Assembly: GCA_014885115.2 (NCBI GenBank)
Contig: WKLE02000281.1
Span: 40,670 to 69,117 of the forward strand
Reading direction: 5' to 3'
From: Asterionellopsis glacialis
Taxonomy: Eukaryota; Bacillariophyta; Plagiogrammaphyceae; Rhaphoneidales; Asterionellopsidaceae
DNA length: 28,448 bases
The position numbers were made by a program, and so were the translations under genes. The notes under the pieces are model-generated. The model was not told the DNA's origin and searched no databases. It saw only the letters and a list, made by a program, of their open reading frames with translations. Shown here piece by piece: positions 19,097 to 28,448 of this stretch (its first letter is position 1; every line of letters starts with the position of its first letter).

Positions 19097-21497
19097 ATGG
19101 AACTATCGGGGCAGAATCAAACACCGGGATCCATGGCATCATCAGGATTGGAAAGTTCGCTTGATATCTCATCTACTTCGCCTCTTACGAGAGTTTTGGA
19201 AGCACCAGAAAGTGCGAAAAAGACACCGATGAAGATGGGAGCATCGGAAGATGGTTTTCCATATGATGCTTCGACACCTGGGTATGTCCCACACCCTCCC
19301 AAAGTTCCGTCGACTGTTACATCAAGTTCACAGCCGGCGCCTCGGCCACCAAGATGGACCGAAGATGAGGTATGCACAACCCGTCCGTTTTAGTCCCGAT
19401 TGGGGATTTTGGCGATAGAGTTCTCGTTTGAGTACGACACGCTTCCACGAGGGATATATTCGTAATTCCATGACTCTAACCTATCTAACACCGCTTCCAC
19501 AACCATTCCCTTTCGCCACAGGATAAAAGATTAAGTGACATTGTGACTGAACTCTTTCATGATGATCAAGAAGAAGACGACCCAGAAAAAATCTTGAAAC
19601 GCAAGCTTGATTCCAATCATAAGAGGGATAAAGTCAGGGATATCGACTGGGCCGAAGTAGCATCACGCATGGGCAACAATCGCAAGAGTGCAGAATGTAT
19701 GAGGAGGTACAACAAAATATCTGGGAATCGAGGAGGCGAAAAGGCAGGAGCCCTAAAAGGACCTTGGACTCATGAAGAGGACCAGAAGATTATCAAGCTA
19801 GTGACAGCTCAGGGAGCGAAAAAATGGAGCCAGATTGCTGCGGAGTTGCCAGGTAAGAATATTCATCCTCACTTGAAGTCTACATAGCTAAGCTTATGCT
19901 TATCTCATTTTTTCTGCTTCATCTCAATCCATCTCAGGCCGCATTGGAAAGCAGTGCCGTGAACGATGGCACAATCACTTGAATCCTGATATATGTAAAG
20001 CACCTTGGTCGGAGGAGGAAGATAGGATTATATTAGAGAATCATCCGAAACTTGGAAATCGTTGGGCAGAAATCGCGAAGAAGTTGCCTGGACGAACAGA
20101 CAACGCCATCAAAAACCACTGGAACTCGTCTATGAAACGAAAAGTTGAGAAGTATATTTATTCCAAGAACTTAGGCAATTCTCACCGAACGATGGACAAG
20201 GATGGTCGCTTTCTCATTGGCGACGACGTTGAAGGTTGTCTGAAAGCAGTCAGAGCTCCACCAGCCTCACATCAAAAGGGAGGAGAAAGCATAAAACCCC
20301 GCCGTCCTCAAGCCAAGAATACTTCGCAACGCAAATCCAAACAGAAAAAATCCATTGATATATCATCAACTTTTGCTCCATCTGTTAGTCCGTTGTCAAA
20401 AAGGGCGCGTTCCAATATCCCGCAGAAGCCTACCGACAATGATATTTCTGCTTTGAAGGCTTTCTTATCAACTCTCAAAGGGGGGTACGTCAACGGGATG
20501 TATAAATCAGCTCTTGAACGTCGAAGAATCGCCGAAACATCAGAAGCGGGAAATGGAAACATTCAAGATCTTAATGCACTCAACTTATCCCCTGATGAAC
20601 GAGCCCGACTTCCTCCTTTTTTCCAGGCACATGCTGGTCAACTTACGGCATACACTGGACCTTCTCGAGTAGCCGCACAGGCCGCAGCAAAGGCAGCTGT
20701 TTACAGCAATAATCATCGTATGATGGATTATCACCATGGTAGGCGCACTCACCATGGACATCACAGGCATCACGTCCCCCATCGTCATGGAATGCATATG
20801 ACGATGCCTTCGCCACTCTTTCACCGTGATAGACCATCTCCTATCCATGGAGATCCTCTTATGAATTTCAGACCTTCTCCGTTAAAGAGTAGAGACACTT
20901 TGTCGATGGCCACGACACGTAAGTTGATTCTTCTTTTTATTCATGTTACAAAATTTGATCAAAAATCCCTCCTCATGTTTTGTTTTAAATATTTGTTCAA
21001 ATCTAGCTGGAAAGCAACAAATCAACTCCTTTGATATTACATCACAACTGGTGCCAACACCAGGGTCAGGCTTCAAATCGATGTCATTTAGTCCGTTCTT
21101 TTCTTCACCTTCTTCAAAAGGGTTGGATGAGTTCAAGGCTGATTTGGGAGGAGCAAGTCCATTGGGATGGGAGGAAGACGGAGTTGGTCTCCTTGCCTCC
21201 AATACGCCAAGATCGGAAATCAAGAATGAGGGCACATCAAGAGCAATCACATTCAAAGAAGATTGCAAAGATGACATTACTCCTTTCCATGAAACCACAC
21301 GAGCTTCAACGAAAGATCCCGCAATGGTAACAGGTTCACAGCCTAAAACCAGAAGAGGGCAAAGTGACGATATTATATCAAAAGCTGTTTTGGCGACACC
21401 CAAAACGCCATCTACTGGTACAAGAAATCACGATCATTCCTTGTTGCATATGGAGTCCCTTGCTGCCCAGGCTCTTTTCAGTCCAACCATGAGCTGA
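19097..21497 (+). CDS. Three-repeat (R1R2R3) MYB transcription factor
   Basis: Four exons, 19097-19369, 19522-19852, 19938-20918 and 21007-21497, with introns of 152, 85 and 88 bp in phases 0, 1 and 1, give 691 residues. It is a nuclear DNA-binding protein; in animals and plants 3R-MYB proteins control cell-cycle genes, notably at G2/M. R1 (about 86-160) begins RWTEDED across intron 1 and carries an extra acidic/basic insert of about 25 residues before [10 protein letters not shown]; its third tryptophan position is tyrosine (RRYNKIS). R2 (about 167-217) has [20 protein letters not shown] and [10 protein letters not shown], split by intron 2 inside PGR. R3 (about 220-268) has [31 protein letters not shown]. 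After it come a basic segment, an Ala-rich run, a His-rich patch (about residues 480-505) and a Ser/Pro-rich C-terminus likely to be disordered and phosphorylated. R2 and R3 are intact; targets are inferred. Confidence 0.92.
19370..19521 (+). other. MYB intron 1
   Basis: Donor GTATGC follows GAAGATGAG; the acceptor is TTTCGCCACAG before GATAAAAG. Phase 0, 152 bp. Splicing restores the R1 start WTEDE-DKRL. Confidence 0.85.
19853..19937 (+). other. MYB intron 2
   Basis: Donor GTAAGA follows TTGCCAG; the acceptor is CATCTCAG before GCCGCATTGG. Phase 1, 85 bp. Splicing restores the R2 motif [14 protein letters not shown]. Confidence 0.9.
20919..21006 (+). other. MYB intron 3
   Basis: Donor GTAAGT follows GCCACGACAC; the acceptor is TTCAAATCTAG before CTGGAAAG. 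Phase 1, 88 bp. The unspliced frame stops soon after, while the splice opens a 163-codon final exon. Confidence 0.8.
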
Positions 21498-21895
21498 GAA
21501 TCTACCTCTACAAACGCAAAACCTTGTGTTTTAAGAGAGCATCTTTCCAGAGCTAAATATTTGAGATCAAAACTGTTGTTTAGAGTGTTCAAAGTGTTTT
21601 GACTTCGCAAAGCATCTATTCCTTTGGAAGGAAGTTCACTGCGCCGCTTTTCTCTTTGGAAGATTAAGGCGATTGCAATTAAAAATTAAAACTAGGGTTG
21701 GAAGTTTTTGAGGAAAGACTTGCATTTTAATTTTTCGCGAACTTGAGTCACAGTCAAGATAATTAAACGTAATAATAAAGTAACAAGCATTGGTGGCTTT
21801 AAATAATTTAATTGAACACAAAATTCAAACTTCAAGAAAGCTTTAATACGAACATCAAGAACTCTTGGAAAGATTTAAAGTTCCCAACTTTAATC
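21498..21895. other. Convergent 3' intergenic region
   Basis: About 400 bp between the MYB stop (+) and the transporter stop (-), A/T-rich, holding both 3'UTRs. No coding frame, RNA gene or repeat is seen. Confidence 0.45.
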
Positions 21896-23286
21896 TTACT
21901 CAACTTTCCTTGCACCTGTTTGTGCCTGCTGTTCCAAATCCACTGGGGTAGAAGATGTACTTGTAATTTCATTTTGCTTGCTTGGTGCACTTAGTAATAG
22001 TTCGATTTCTTCTCCATCTTCGTCACTGATGTCAAGTGTTGGTGAATATGTACCCCTCATTAGTTCAGATTCAGTGTTTGTCATCTGAAGTTTTGCCCTC
22101 GCTACCTTTGCAGCAGCTGCTGCCTCCTTCTTTTGGTTATTCTTATTTTCGTTCATTTTCACAAGAGTGTATAGGAGACTACCACCCAAAGTAACAAAGA
22201 TGCCTAAAATACCCATAAGCGTTGCATCATTTTTCCATATTTGAAAGGCAAGCATGGATTGGAAAGCAGCCTTGGCAGTTCCAGATATATTATGTGATAA
22301 TGGCGATGTTACCTTTATTTGTAAGACCGTCACTAATCCAATACTAAATCCAAAGACACCCGTTACCGTCATAGCAATCCAAAAGGCCGCATTTGATTTT
22401 TCGGCTAGTTGATTCAATAGGATATCTCGTTCAAAGTACCATATGAGAGGTAGGAATAACAAAATAGCATTCATATTGTTGTAAAATGTCAATTTCCAAT
22501 GACTATCATTTACCACTGGCAGAACCTTCTTGGTATATATACTATTCAAACACACAAATAAGGAAGAGCACACACCTGCCGTTGTGCCCCATTTTGAGAA
22601 ATTAATCTCACCTTGTGTTCCCATGACAAATCCCATGACTACAACAGCCAAACAAGCCACAGTTTGAGGTGATGATGGTATACCCAACATAATTCTGGAG
22701 CAAACAACGTTGAACACAATTGTTAAGGATCGTGCCACATTGTAAAAGGAGACTTCCACCCACTTTAAACACAAATTGTTAAAGGTAATCATAGCCACAA
22801 AGACAATGCTCAATGGCAAAATCTTAGTTGCTGTCGACAAATTATATTCTGCTTGAGGAAATTGAGAAAACATACTAGTACCATTTGATCTTGATTTAGA
22901 AGGTGATACTGGTTCCGTTTGCGAAGAAGATTGGGGACTTTCTGCGTCACTGCCTAGTTTGTGATATTCCCTTTTTGGTGTGTATTTGGAAAGTAATCCA
23001 GCCAAGTAACACACCAAAGCCGTTACGATACATTGATACCAAGTAACAAATAATGGTGCTGGTATGGATAAATTCTCACTTGACATGAGCATTTTGTTTA
23101 AATATACCATTGAAATACTGTAAACCATTAAGCCGAGCGGACAATGGAACGACATCAGAGAAATGAAAAGTCAATTGAATCGAAACTTAAATACTGAAAA
23201 TTCTGAAGTAAAATGGCAACTTACCTCACAACCCAATAGGTAGCCACCACGGAGAACACATACATACCACCATTTTGTGCTGTCAT
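21896..23286 (-). CDS. GDP-fucose transporter-like nucleotide-sugar transporter (SLC35C1 family)
   Basis: Two exons, 23286-23225 and 23117-21896, joined by a 107-bp phase-2 intron, give 427 residues. The predicted role is to carry GDP-fucose into the Golgi or ER lumen in exchange for GMP, feeding fucosylation of glycoproteins and polysaccharides. It is a multi-span protein of the drug/metabolite transporter superfamily, about ten hydrophobic segments. Family signatures include SISMVYLNK, APLFVTWYQC, MITFNNLCLKWV, FYNVARSLTIVFNV, NSIYTKKVLPVV, LTFYNNMNAILLFLP, GLVTVLQIKVTSPLSHNISG and GTAKAAFQ, close to SLC35C1. A Ser-rich cytosolic loop (about 70-100) and an Ala/Lys/Glu C-terminal tail are present. 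The last four residues are RKVE, which fits an (R/K)KXX COPI retrieval signal. The small first exon supplies the start of the first membrane segment (YVFSVVATYWVV), so the in-frame ATG at 23155, which falls inside the intron, is rejected. The substrate is inferred from family. Confidence 0.88.
23118..23224 (-). other. Intron of the nucleotide-sugar transporter gene
   Basis: Donor GTAAGTTGCC follows GGGTTGTGAG; the acceptor is GGTTTACAG before TATTTCAATGG. Phase 2, 107 bp. Joining gives WVV-S-ISMVYLNK, matching the family pattern at the first membrane helix. Confidence 0.8.
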
Positions 23287-24307
23287 GGTTTCGCACAATA
23301 ATTGACTATGACACAAAACTTCTGATTTTGGAAACGTTATTCTTGAGGATGTATAGAACTTATCAAAATAATTTGGCTGAAACGACGGAAATTTTTTTTT
23401 GTTTGCGGCAGATGAAGGAAGTATTGTAGCTGTGATTTCTCGCCAAATTGAGATTCCGATATCCCCTCTTATGGGAATGTCGTTGTCTCTTCTTTCAATA
23501 AATAATGTAAAGAGGACCTACTCGTAGGACTATGTATACAAAGTACATGCTCGTACTATGCTTACGCTAAAAAATGAAAATGATGATGTCGTTGTACCTG
23601 GTAGATGAAAATACTTGACGAATATGAGTAGAATGGCCGGCGTTGTTTTATCTATCTGGAAAAAAAATCCGTTGTATTGCTGTGTTTGATTTTTGATAGA
23701 GCAATTCTCCGAAGTAGCCAAAAATTTGATTTTCTTTCCTCATTCCTTTTCTATACATATATTAAAATAAATGTCATATTCACTGCATACAAAAATATTT
23801 CTTAGCTGTTGTTGAAACTTTTTTATTTATTTTTCGCCTTTAAGTATTCTTATCTAAAATGTGTTGATTAGACAATTGCATTACCTCGAAAATGAATAAC
23901 TTAGAGGTTAAAAACTATCTCATGTACACATCCATGAACAGCACCTTGTACACCATTTTCAAAAATGTACGAAGGTCATGTACAAGATACGGTACGTACC
24001 CCACGATTTTTCCCCTGTCTTCCAATATTTTTTACAGGACCGTCAGTAAGTCATCGGTTACACATAGACCCCCAAAATTGTTAGGACTATGTCTAGAGAA
24101 CGCATGATCCAGACCACCGCCCACAAATAACTTTGAACTACACCCACCAAGAACACATGCAGAATGCAGACGCTGGCTCCATCCAAAATGATATTCGATG
24201 CGTGTGCCGAGCGCACGATGTGCGCCATTAGAAACATCAACATCAACTTTCACTTTGACTGAACTCTTGGAACTCTTGTCCAACACGTAAACTGTGCCAC
24301 AGAAGAG
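23287..24307. promoter_or_regulatory. Divergent promoter region between the transporter and XRN-like genes, with clustered GTAC motifs
   Basis: About 1 kb, A/T-rich, with no supported coding frame. It contains nine GTAC tetramers between 23543 and 23999, six of them within 23924-23999, including the palindrome GGTACGTACC at 23991-24000. About two would be expected in that length by chance. A short inverted repeat CCTACTCGTAGG lies near 23517-23528. AATAAA-like runs near 23496 and 23764 are probably only A/T-richness. Confidence 0.45.
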
Positions 24308-27300
24308 ATGAAGGAGACAACAACGAGTGCCAATGGTCAACGGGAACCGCATAACTACATTCACTACCACCACCAAACTCAAAGTGGTTTGCAACAACAA
24401 AAAATGATTTGTCAAAAGACAAATCAACGTGTTTCTAATAGTCGTTGTTTACGTTCATACATACGTATGAATATTTGTGTTTTTACCTTTGTTCTTTGGA
24501 GTGGATTGATGGCAACAACTACAAATGCCTTTGTTTTGCCCACCTCACAAAAGCACCGCCAACAAGGACGGCAGCAATCTTTCTTTCATAACATCATAGC
24601 AACTAATCCACAGCTCCCATCTTTCACATCACATACTCAAAATACTCCACAAAATCAAAAGTCATCATCATCAGTTCACACGGAACTGTATGGTATTAAA
24701 GGTTTTCGATCATGGTTTGAATCACAATTCCCAGATGCCATCTTTGCTATGGACAGAAATGAAGCACAACATGAATTCGATCATGTATTGATAGATGTAA
24801 ATCAGCTACTACATATTGCATTACGACGGTCGCGATCTGAGGGGCACGCCCTAACGTTGTTAATGAAAGAATTAGATTCATGCTGTACAGTGGCAACACC
24901 GAAACGATCGGTCGTTTTGGCACTAGATGGACCACCATCTGCTGCCAAATTGGCAACTCAGCGCCGTCGAAGATATTCCACAGTTGTTCGAACTGAATGG
25001 AAACAACAGCAATTGACATATATGATCGAACGTGGACGACCCACAACCATATCAAAACAAGAAGAAGCCAAAAAACGTAGGCGGTATGCCACAGAAACCA
25101 AAACACTCTGTATAACACCCGGTACACAATTTATGGAGAAAGCACATCAAGCCATTTTATATTGGGCATGGCAACGTTTATCTAACCCTAATAACTCATT
25201 GTCCAATGTTCGTGTATACCTATCACCATCTACTGTGGCTGGGGAAGGTGAAGTGAAGTTGTTAGATTGGATACTACAACAACCAGTACGACCGGGGGAT
25301 CATATAGCTATATTGGGTGGTGATAGTGATTTAGTTTTAGAAGGACTTGTCATCCCACCAAGTATTACACATAATGTTCATGTGTTATTACCAGATGGGA
25401 ATAAACGATATTTGGCTGTGAGTCTATGGGAAGCAACACGTGCCTTGGCCAAGTTCTTACCCAAGTTAAAGCCCAAAGATATGATGAGAGTACGGACAGA
25501 TTTAGTGCTCTTATTAATTATGAATGGGAATGATTATTTACCCAAGTTAAGAGGATCATCAGGATTCAACAAATTATTTCATAGTTATGTGAGAGTCTTA
25601 CATCAATGGTTAAATGCTGGTATGAAACCCAGTGGCGATGGTGCTGTTCAACATGAACCCTTTCTTGTCGATCCCGATTCATTACAATTCAATTTACCAT
25701 TTGCTGTGGCATTCTTTCGTCATTTGGCACATTTGGCACCTGATACATTGTGGGATGGGACATCGTCATCATCTGAAAATCGTACTGTTACTGATGAAGA
25801 CGGTGATTCTTCCTCTTCGTCGTCATCCTACGCTTCAGGAATTACACCACTAAGTCAATTGAACAATTTGGTAGAAGCTGGCTTCATGCCAGAGCCAATG
25901 TCATGGAATGTCTTTGCAGAAGCATCGTCATCAAATACTGTCGCTAATAAAGGTGAAATCACTGGGACGTTGAAGGATGCCAAAGGATACAACAAGCACA
26001 ATGGACTTGAGCTCATCCCTGGTGTTATATTAGAAAATGATGTACTGGACGAAAAGGATAGACCACCTCCTCGTACTGGAACAAGTAACGATACCAATGG
26101 CGACGATGATAGTGGAAGTGGTGAACAATGGCTTATCCGTCTGTCTTTAGGAGAAGAGGGGACAGAACAATTTTATACCTATGATGTATGGCACGATCCC
26201 GCGATCCCTTTGAAAAAAAGCAAACAACACTTGGCAAGTTTAGCATTAGAAGAAATATTGGGTGCTGATTTGTCAGATTTGGATGATAATGATCTTGATT
26301 TGGATGACATGGATGATGACTTTTTTGGTGGTGGTATTACCAGTAGTGGCTACTCCTGGGAGGTAAGTACACATATAGTGTTCATAGGGGGAGATATTTC
26401 AGGCCAATTTTTTGCTTCTTTCAGCCTCTCTTACCTTCCACTCATATTGTGCTATTATAGGTAAAACATTCTGTACCAGGAAAAGTGGATACATACCTCT
26501 ATGGATTATTGTGGAATCTTCAGACATATCAAGATGGTGTTTGTGCAGATTATGCCTACAACTATGGACGGATGATGTCTCCGACAGCCTCTGAAATCGT
26601 TACGTTTTTGAAAGATGCCATGGACAAAAACCATACTGTTGGACCAGAAGAATTATCTGGTGGTAATACATTCAATCCTCCTGTATCGGCAGGCTTATCG
26701 TGTTTGGCAGCACTGCCATCCCAAGTGAATAATTTAGTTCCAGAACCATACAAATGGTTGGCTATCAATAATACGGTTGAAGAACTATATGCACGTTGTA
26801 TGGATCCCGGCAATAATTTCTTTGATATTACTCGTTTTGAACAAATTTGTGAAGAACGAATTGAAAAAATGAAAAATGAGGGCTATAAACTTGACTCCCA
26901 ATCTTCTTGGGATAGTCATGGTGATAATGACGACAATGTTGACTCGGAAGAAGATACAAAAAGAGGAATTGGTAACAAGAACCAGAAAGGTCATAAAAAC
27001 AAAGGACGTGGTAGACGCATCATCACGGGCGATCATTATTGGACAGTCGTATCAAGGTTACCCTTGACAACAGCACCATTGGAACACCCATTCGAACCAC
27101 CACCACCATTTTCAGACCGATTATCCTATTTGAGATCAAATCGTCGTATGAAGGTAAGTCGTTCTATGGCGACTATGGAACCCTTACCGAGAAATGCTCA
27201 AGGTCATTTTCAAAAGCATAAATACTTCCACCGCTCAAAAGGTGTTTTGACCAAGGGATCATCTGTTGAAATATCTCATTCTGATTTGGGTAATCTTCTG

Positions 27301-27924
27301 AAGAACAAAGAAACTGGTAAAGATGAATTGTCTATAGTCAACGTTGCGTATAAAAAGGCCTACCAATCCATACAAGAAGCCAATGTAGCCAAGATTAAAC
27401 GAAAAAAAATCAAAATTGATTTAAACTTTCCACGGATCAAGAATGGAAATAAGGATTTTTCGTCGTCATCGACTTCACCGAAACGTACTTCCAAGAAAAA
27501 TCGTCATCGTATTGATTTTGATGTTGGAGCGCGTATGAAACAATTTAATATTGTGAATCCTCCCAAGGATCCTACCACCAATGTTGAAGGATTTGCAGCA
27601 TTGCAATGTTTGCAACAATTGAAGGATGCTGAATTGATTGGCGAAATGGAATGGTCCTACAAACGTCCATCTGATTCAGAGTATGCAAAATTTAATCCCA
27701 ATGATCATGAGAGTATTCAAGTTGTCGTTGCAAAGGGTGGTGCCTTACATGAAACTTTGACCTATGAACAAGATCGTGATATCAATACAATATCAAGAAA
27801 GATGATACGACAACATTTAGCCAACCTTGCATTGTGTGATATTGTTGGACCTACAAAACGATGGTCGGAGATGACCTACAAAGAAATCAAATCCTTCTTA
27901 CAACAGAAAGTCGAATCATCCTAA
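24308..27924 (+). CDS. XRN-family 5'-3' exoribonuclease with probable plastid-targeting presequence
   Basis: Two exons, 24308-26362 and 26461-27924, with a 98-bp phase-0 intron, give 1172 residues from the first ATG. ATGs at 24404 (M33) and 24467 (M54) would place the signal peptide nearer the N-terminus and are good alternatives. XRN enzymes digest 5'-monophosphate RNA from the 5' end. The XRN N-domain is complete: GFRSWFESQFPDA; D163 in LIDVNQLL; D207 in ALDGPP; ITPGTQFM; E313 and E315 in AGEGE; D339 and D341 in GGDSDL; D409 in NGNDYLP. These match the seven metal-binding acids of XRN1. The second conserved block follows in exon 2 (LYGLLWNLQTYQDGV...YNYGRMMSP, ALPSQVNNLVPEPY). Around residues 511-656 and 1060-1158 are two related modules ending QHLA.LAL, dsRBD-like. 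Before the catalytic part is a hydrophobic signal (CVFTFVLWSGLMATTTNA) followed by FVLP, the A|F pattern of diatom plastid proteins. The enzyme class is firm; the plastid location is inferred. Confidence 0.9.
26363..26460 (+). other. Intron of the XRN-like gene
   Basis: Donor GTAAGTAC follows TCCTGGGAG; the acceptor is GTGCTATTATAG before GTAAAACATTC. Phase 0, 98 bp. Splicing joins YSWE to VKHSVPGK and restores the second conserved XRN block. Confidence 0.88.
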
Positions 27925-28448
27925 AAATACAAAATTTCTGAAACTTGCTATGGTACTTGCTGTACAGAAAACCAAAATAGATAATACAACTAGATTTTTT
28001 TGAACATCTCGAACGTAAATCTTGATGCCAATCTACTTTCCCTTTGACCTCTGCATTTTTTCTTTACTACAGGTATGAACGCATTGATAGAATGCATGTT
28101 ATAAATCGTGATCAAAAGCACGAAAAATAGAGTCTGCGGTACTACTTCGGGGACAACTAGAGAGGAAAGGAGAGCATTCCGCCGCCGCCGCGCTTTGCTA
28201 CTATCTTGAGGAATCTCTAGACTACTTCTACAATCATGGACAAACAGAAAGTCTGACAGAGGAGTGCTGGGGTTTTGAGGTTGAAGTTCGATCAAAACAG
28301 GGAGGAAGATTTGACGTCATCAAGATTCGAACTAGTGTTCTTTTCGTTCTGTCTTGGTTCTGTAACCAATAAACATTCGAGAAGAAACGACGTAATCAAA
28401 GCCACTCTCATGTCTTCTGTATCCACAGAATTTTTTGTCGGAATGAAG
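27925..28448. promoter_or_regulatory. Non-coding right edge: 3' flank of the XRN-like gene and probable promoter of a gene beyond the window
   Basis: About 520 bp with no supported gene. It begins with the 3' flank of the XRN-like gene. Further right are a short CCG run (about 28179-28194), a perfect TGACGTCA palindrome at 28312-28319, an ACGTAA half-site near 28390, and an AATAAA string at 28368-28373. The mix suggests a promoter for a gene that starts past the edge, but this cannot be verified here. Confidence 0.35.
28312..28319. promoter_or_regulatory. Perfect CRE/bZIP palindrome TGACGTCA
   Basis: An eight-base perfect palindrome identical to the cAMP-response element bound by bZIP factors. 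In the diatom Phaeodactylum, TGACGT elements mediate CO2/cAMP control of a carbonic anhydrase promoter. Here it lies in non-coding DNA; its target gene is unknown and a chance occurrence is possible. Confidence 0.4.

Noticed and set aside
23118..23155. In-frame ATG at 23155 as start of the transporter
   Set aside because: It would lose the first part of membrane helix 1. The splice of 23286-23225 to 23117 restores the family pattern ending in SISMVYLNK, so this ATG falls in the intron.
27990..28295. Minus-strand frame with a hydrophobic run followed by NAFIPV, resembling a plastid presequence
   Set aside because: It has no ATG ahead of the hydrophobic run, no mature domain follows, and it runs straight into the 3' end of the XRN-like gene; probably coincidence.
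1..28448. Transposons, viral insertions, CRISPR arrays, prokaryotic operons
   Set aside because: No integrase, transposase, reverse transcriptase, capsid-type protein, terminal repeats or spaced direct repeats were seen anywhere in the window.

Overview
The window reads as nuclear DNA of a unicellular stramenopile, most likely a diatom. The evidence is short GT-AG introns (nine inferred, 65 to 152 bp, donors GTAAGN, GTGAGT or GTATGC), tightly packed genes on both strands, eukaryotic chromatin, MYB and ubiquitin genes, and one protein whose N-terminus looks like a diatom plastid presequence (signal peptide ending A|F). No tRNA, rRNA, transposon, CRISPR array or prokaryotic operon was found. 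The species cannot be named from the sequence alone.

Layout, left to right. (1) 1-709 is leader or promoter, probably with a 5'UTR intron. (2) 710-5131 (+) encodes an UNR/CSDE1-like protein with many cold-shock domains. (3) 5229-9396 (-), tail-to-tail with it, encodes an NSD-like SET-domain histone methyltransferase with three PHD-type fingers and a chromo-barrel-like domain (3 exons). (4) 10098-13946 (-) encodes a USP36-like deubiquitinase with Nopp140-like acidic serine repeats. (5) 14694-18501 holds two related secreted cysteine-rich proteins on the minus strand, with a small acidic orphan gene on the plus strand between them. (6) 19097-21497 (+) encodes a three-repeat MYB factor (4 exons). 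(7) 21896-23286 (-) encodes a GDP-fucose-type nucleotide-sugar transporter (2 exons). (8) 24308-27924 (+) encodes an XRN-family 5'-3' exoribonuclease with an apparent plastid-targeting presequence and two dsRBD-like modules (2 exons). (9) 27925-28448 is non-coding and includes a perfect TGACGTCA element.

The genes do not form a single pathway; this is ordinary nuclear gene order. Themes do recur: RNA control (UNR-like, XRN-like), chromatin and cell-cycle transcription (NSD-like, 3R-MYB), nucleolar ubiquitin control (USP36-like) and the secretory or glycan route (fucose transporter, secreted Cys-rich pair). The most novel items are the apparently plastid-targeted XRN nuclease with dsRBD-like modules and the Cys-rich paralogue pair with a ten-cysteine core and a shared phase-0 intron. 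All exon joins were inferred by eye from splice consensus, reading phase and family similarity; no transcript data were available.
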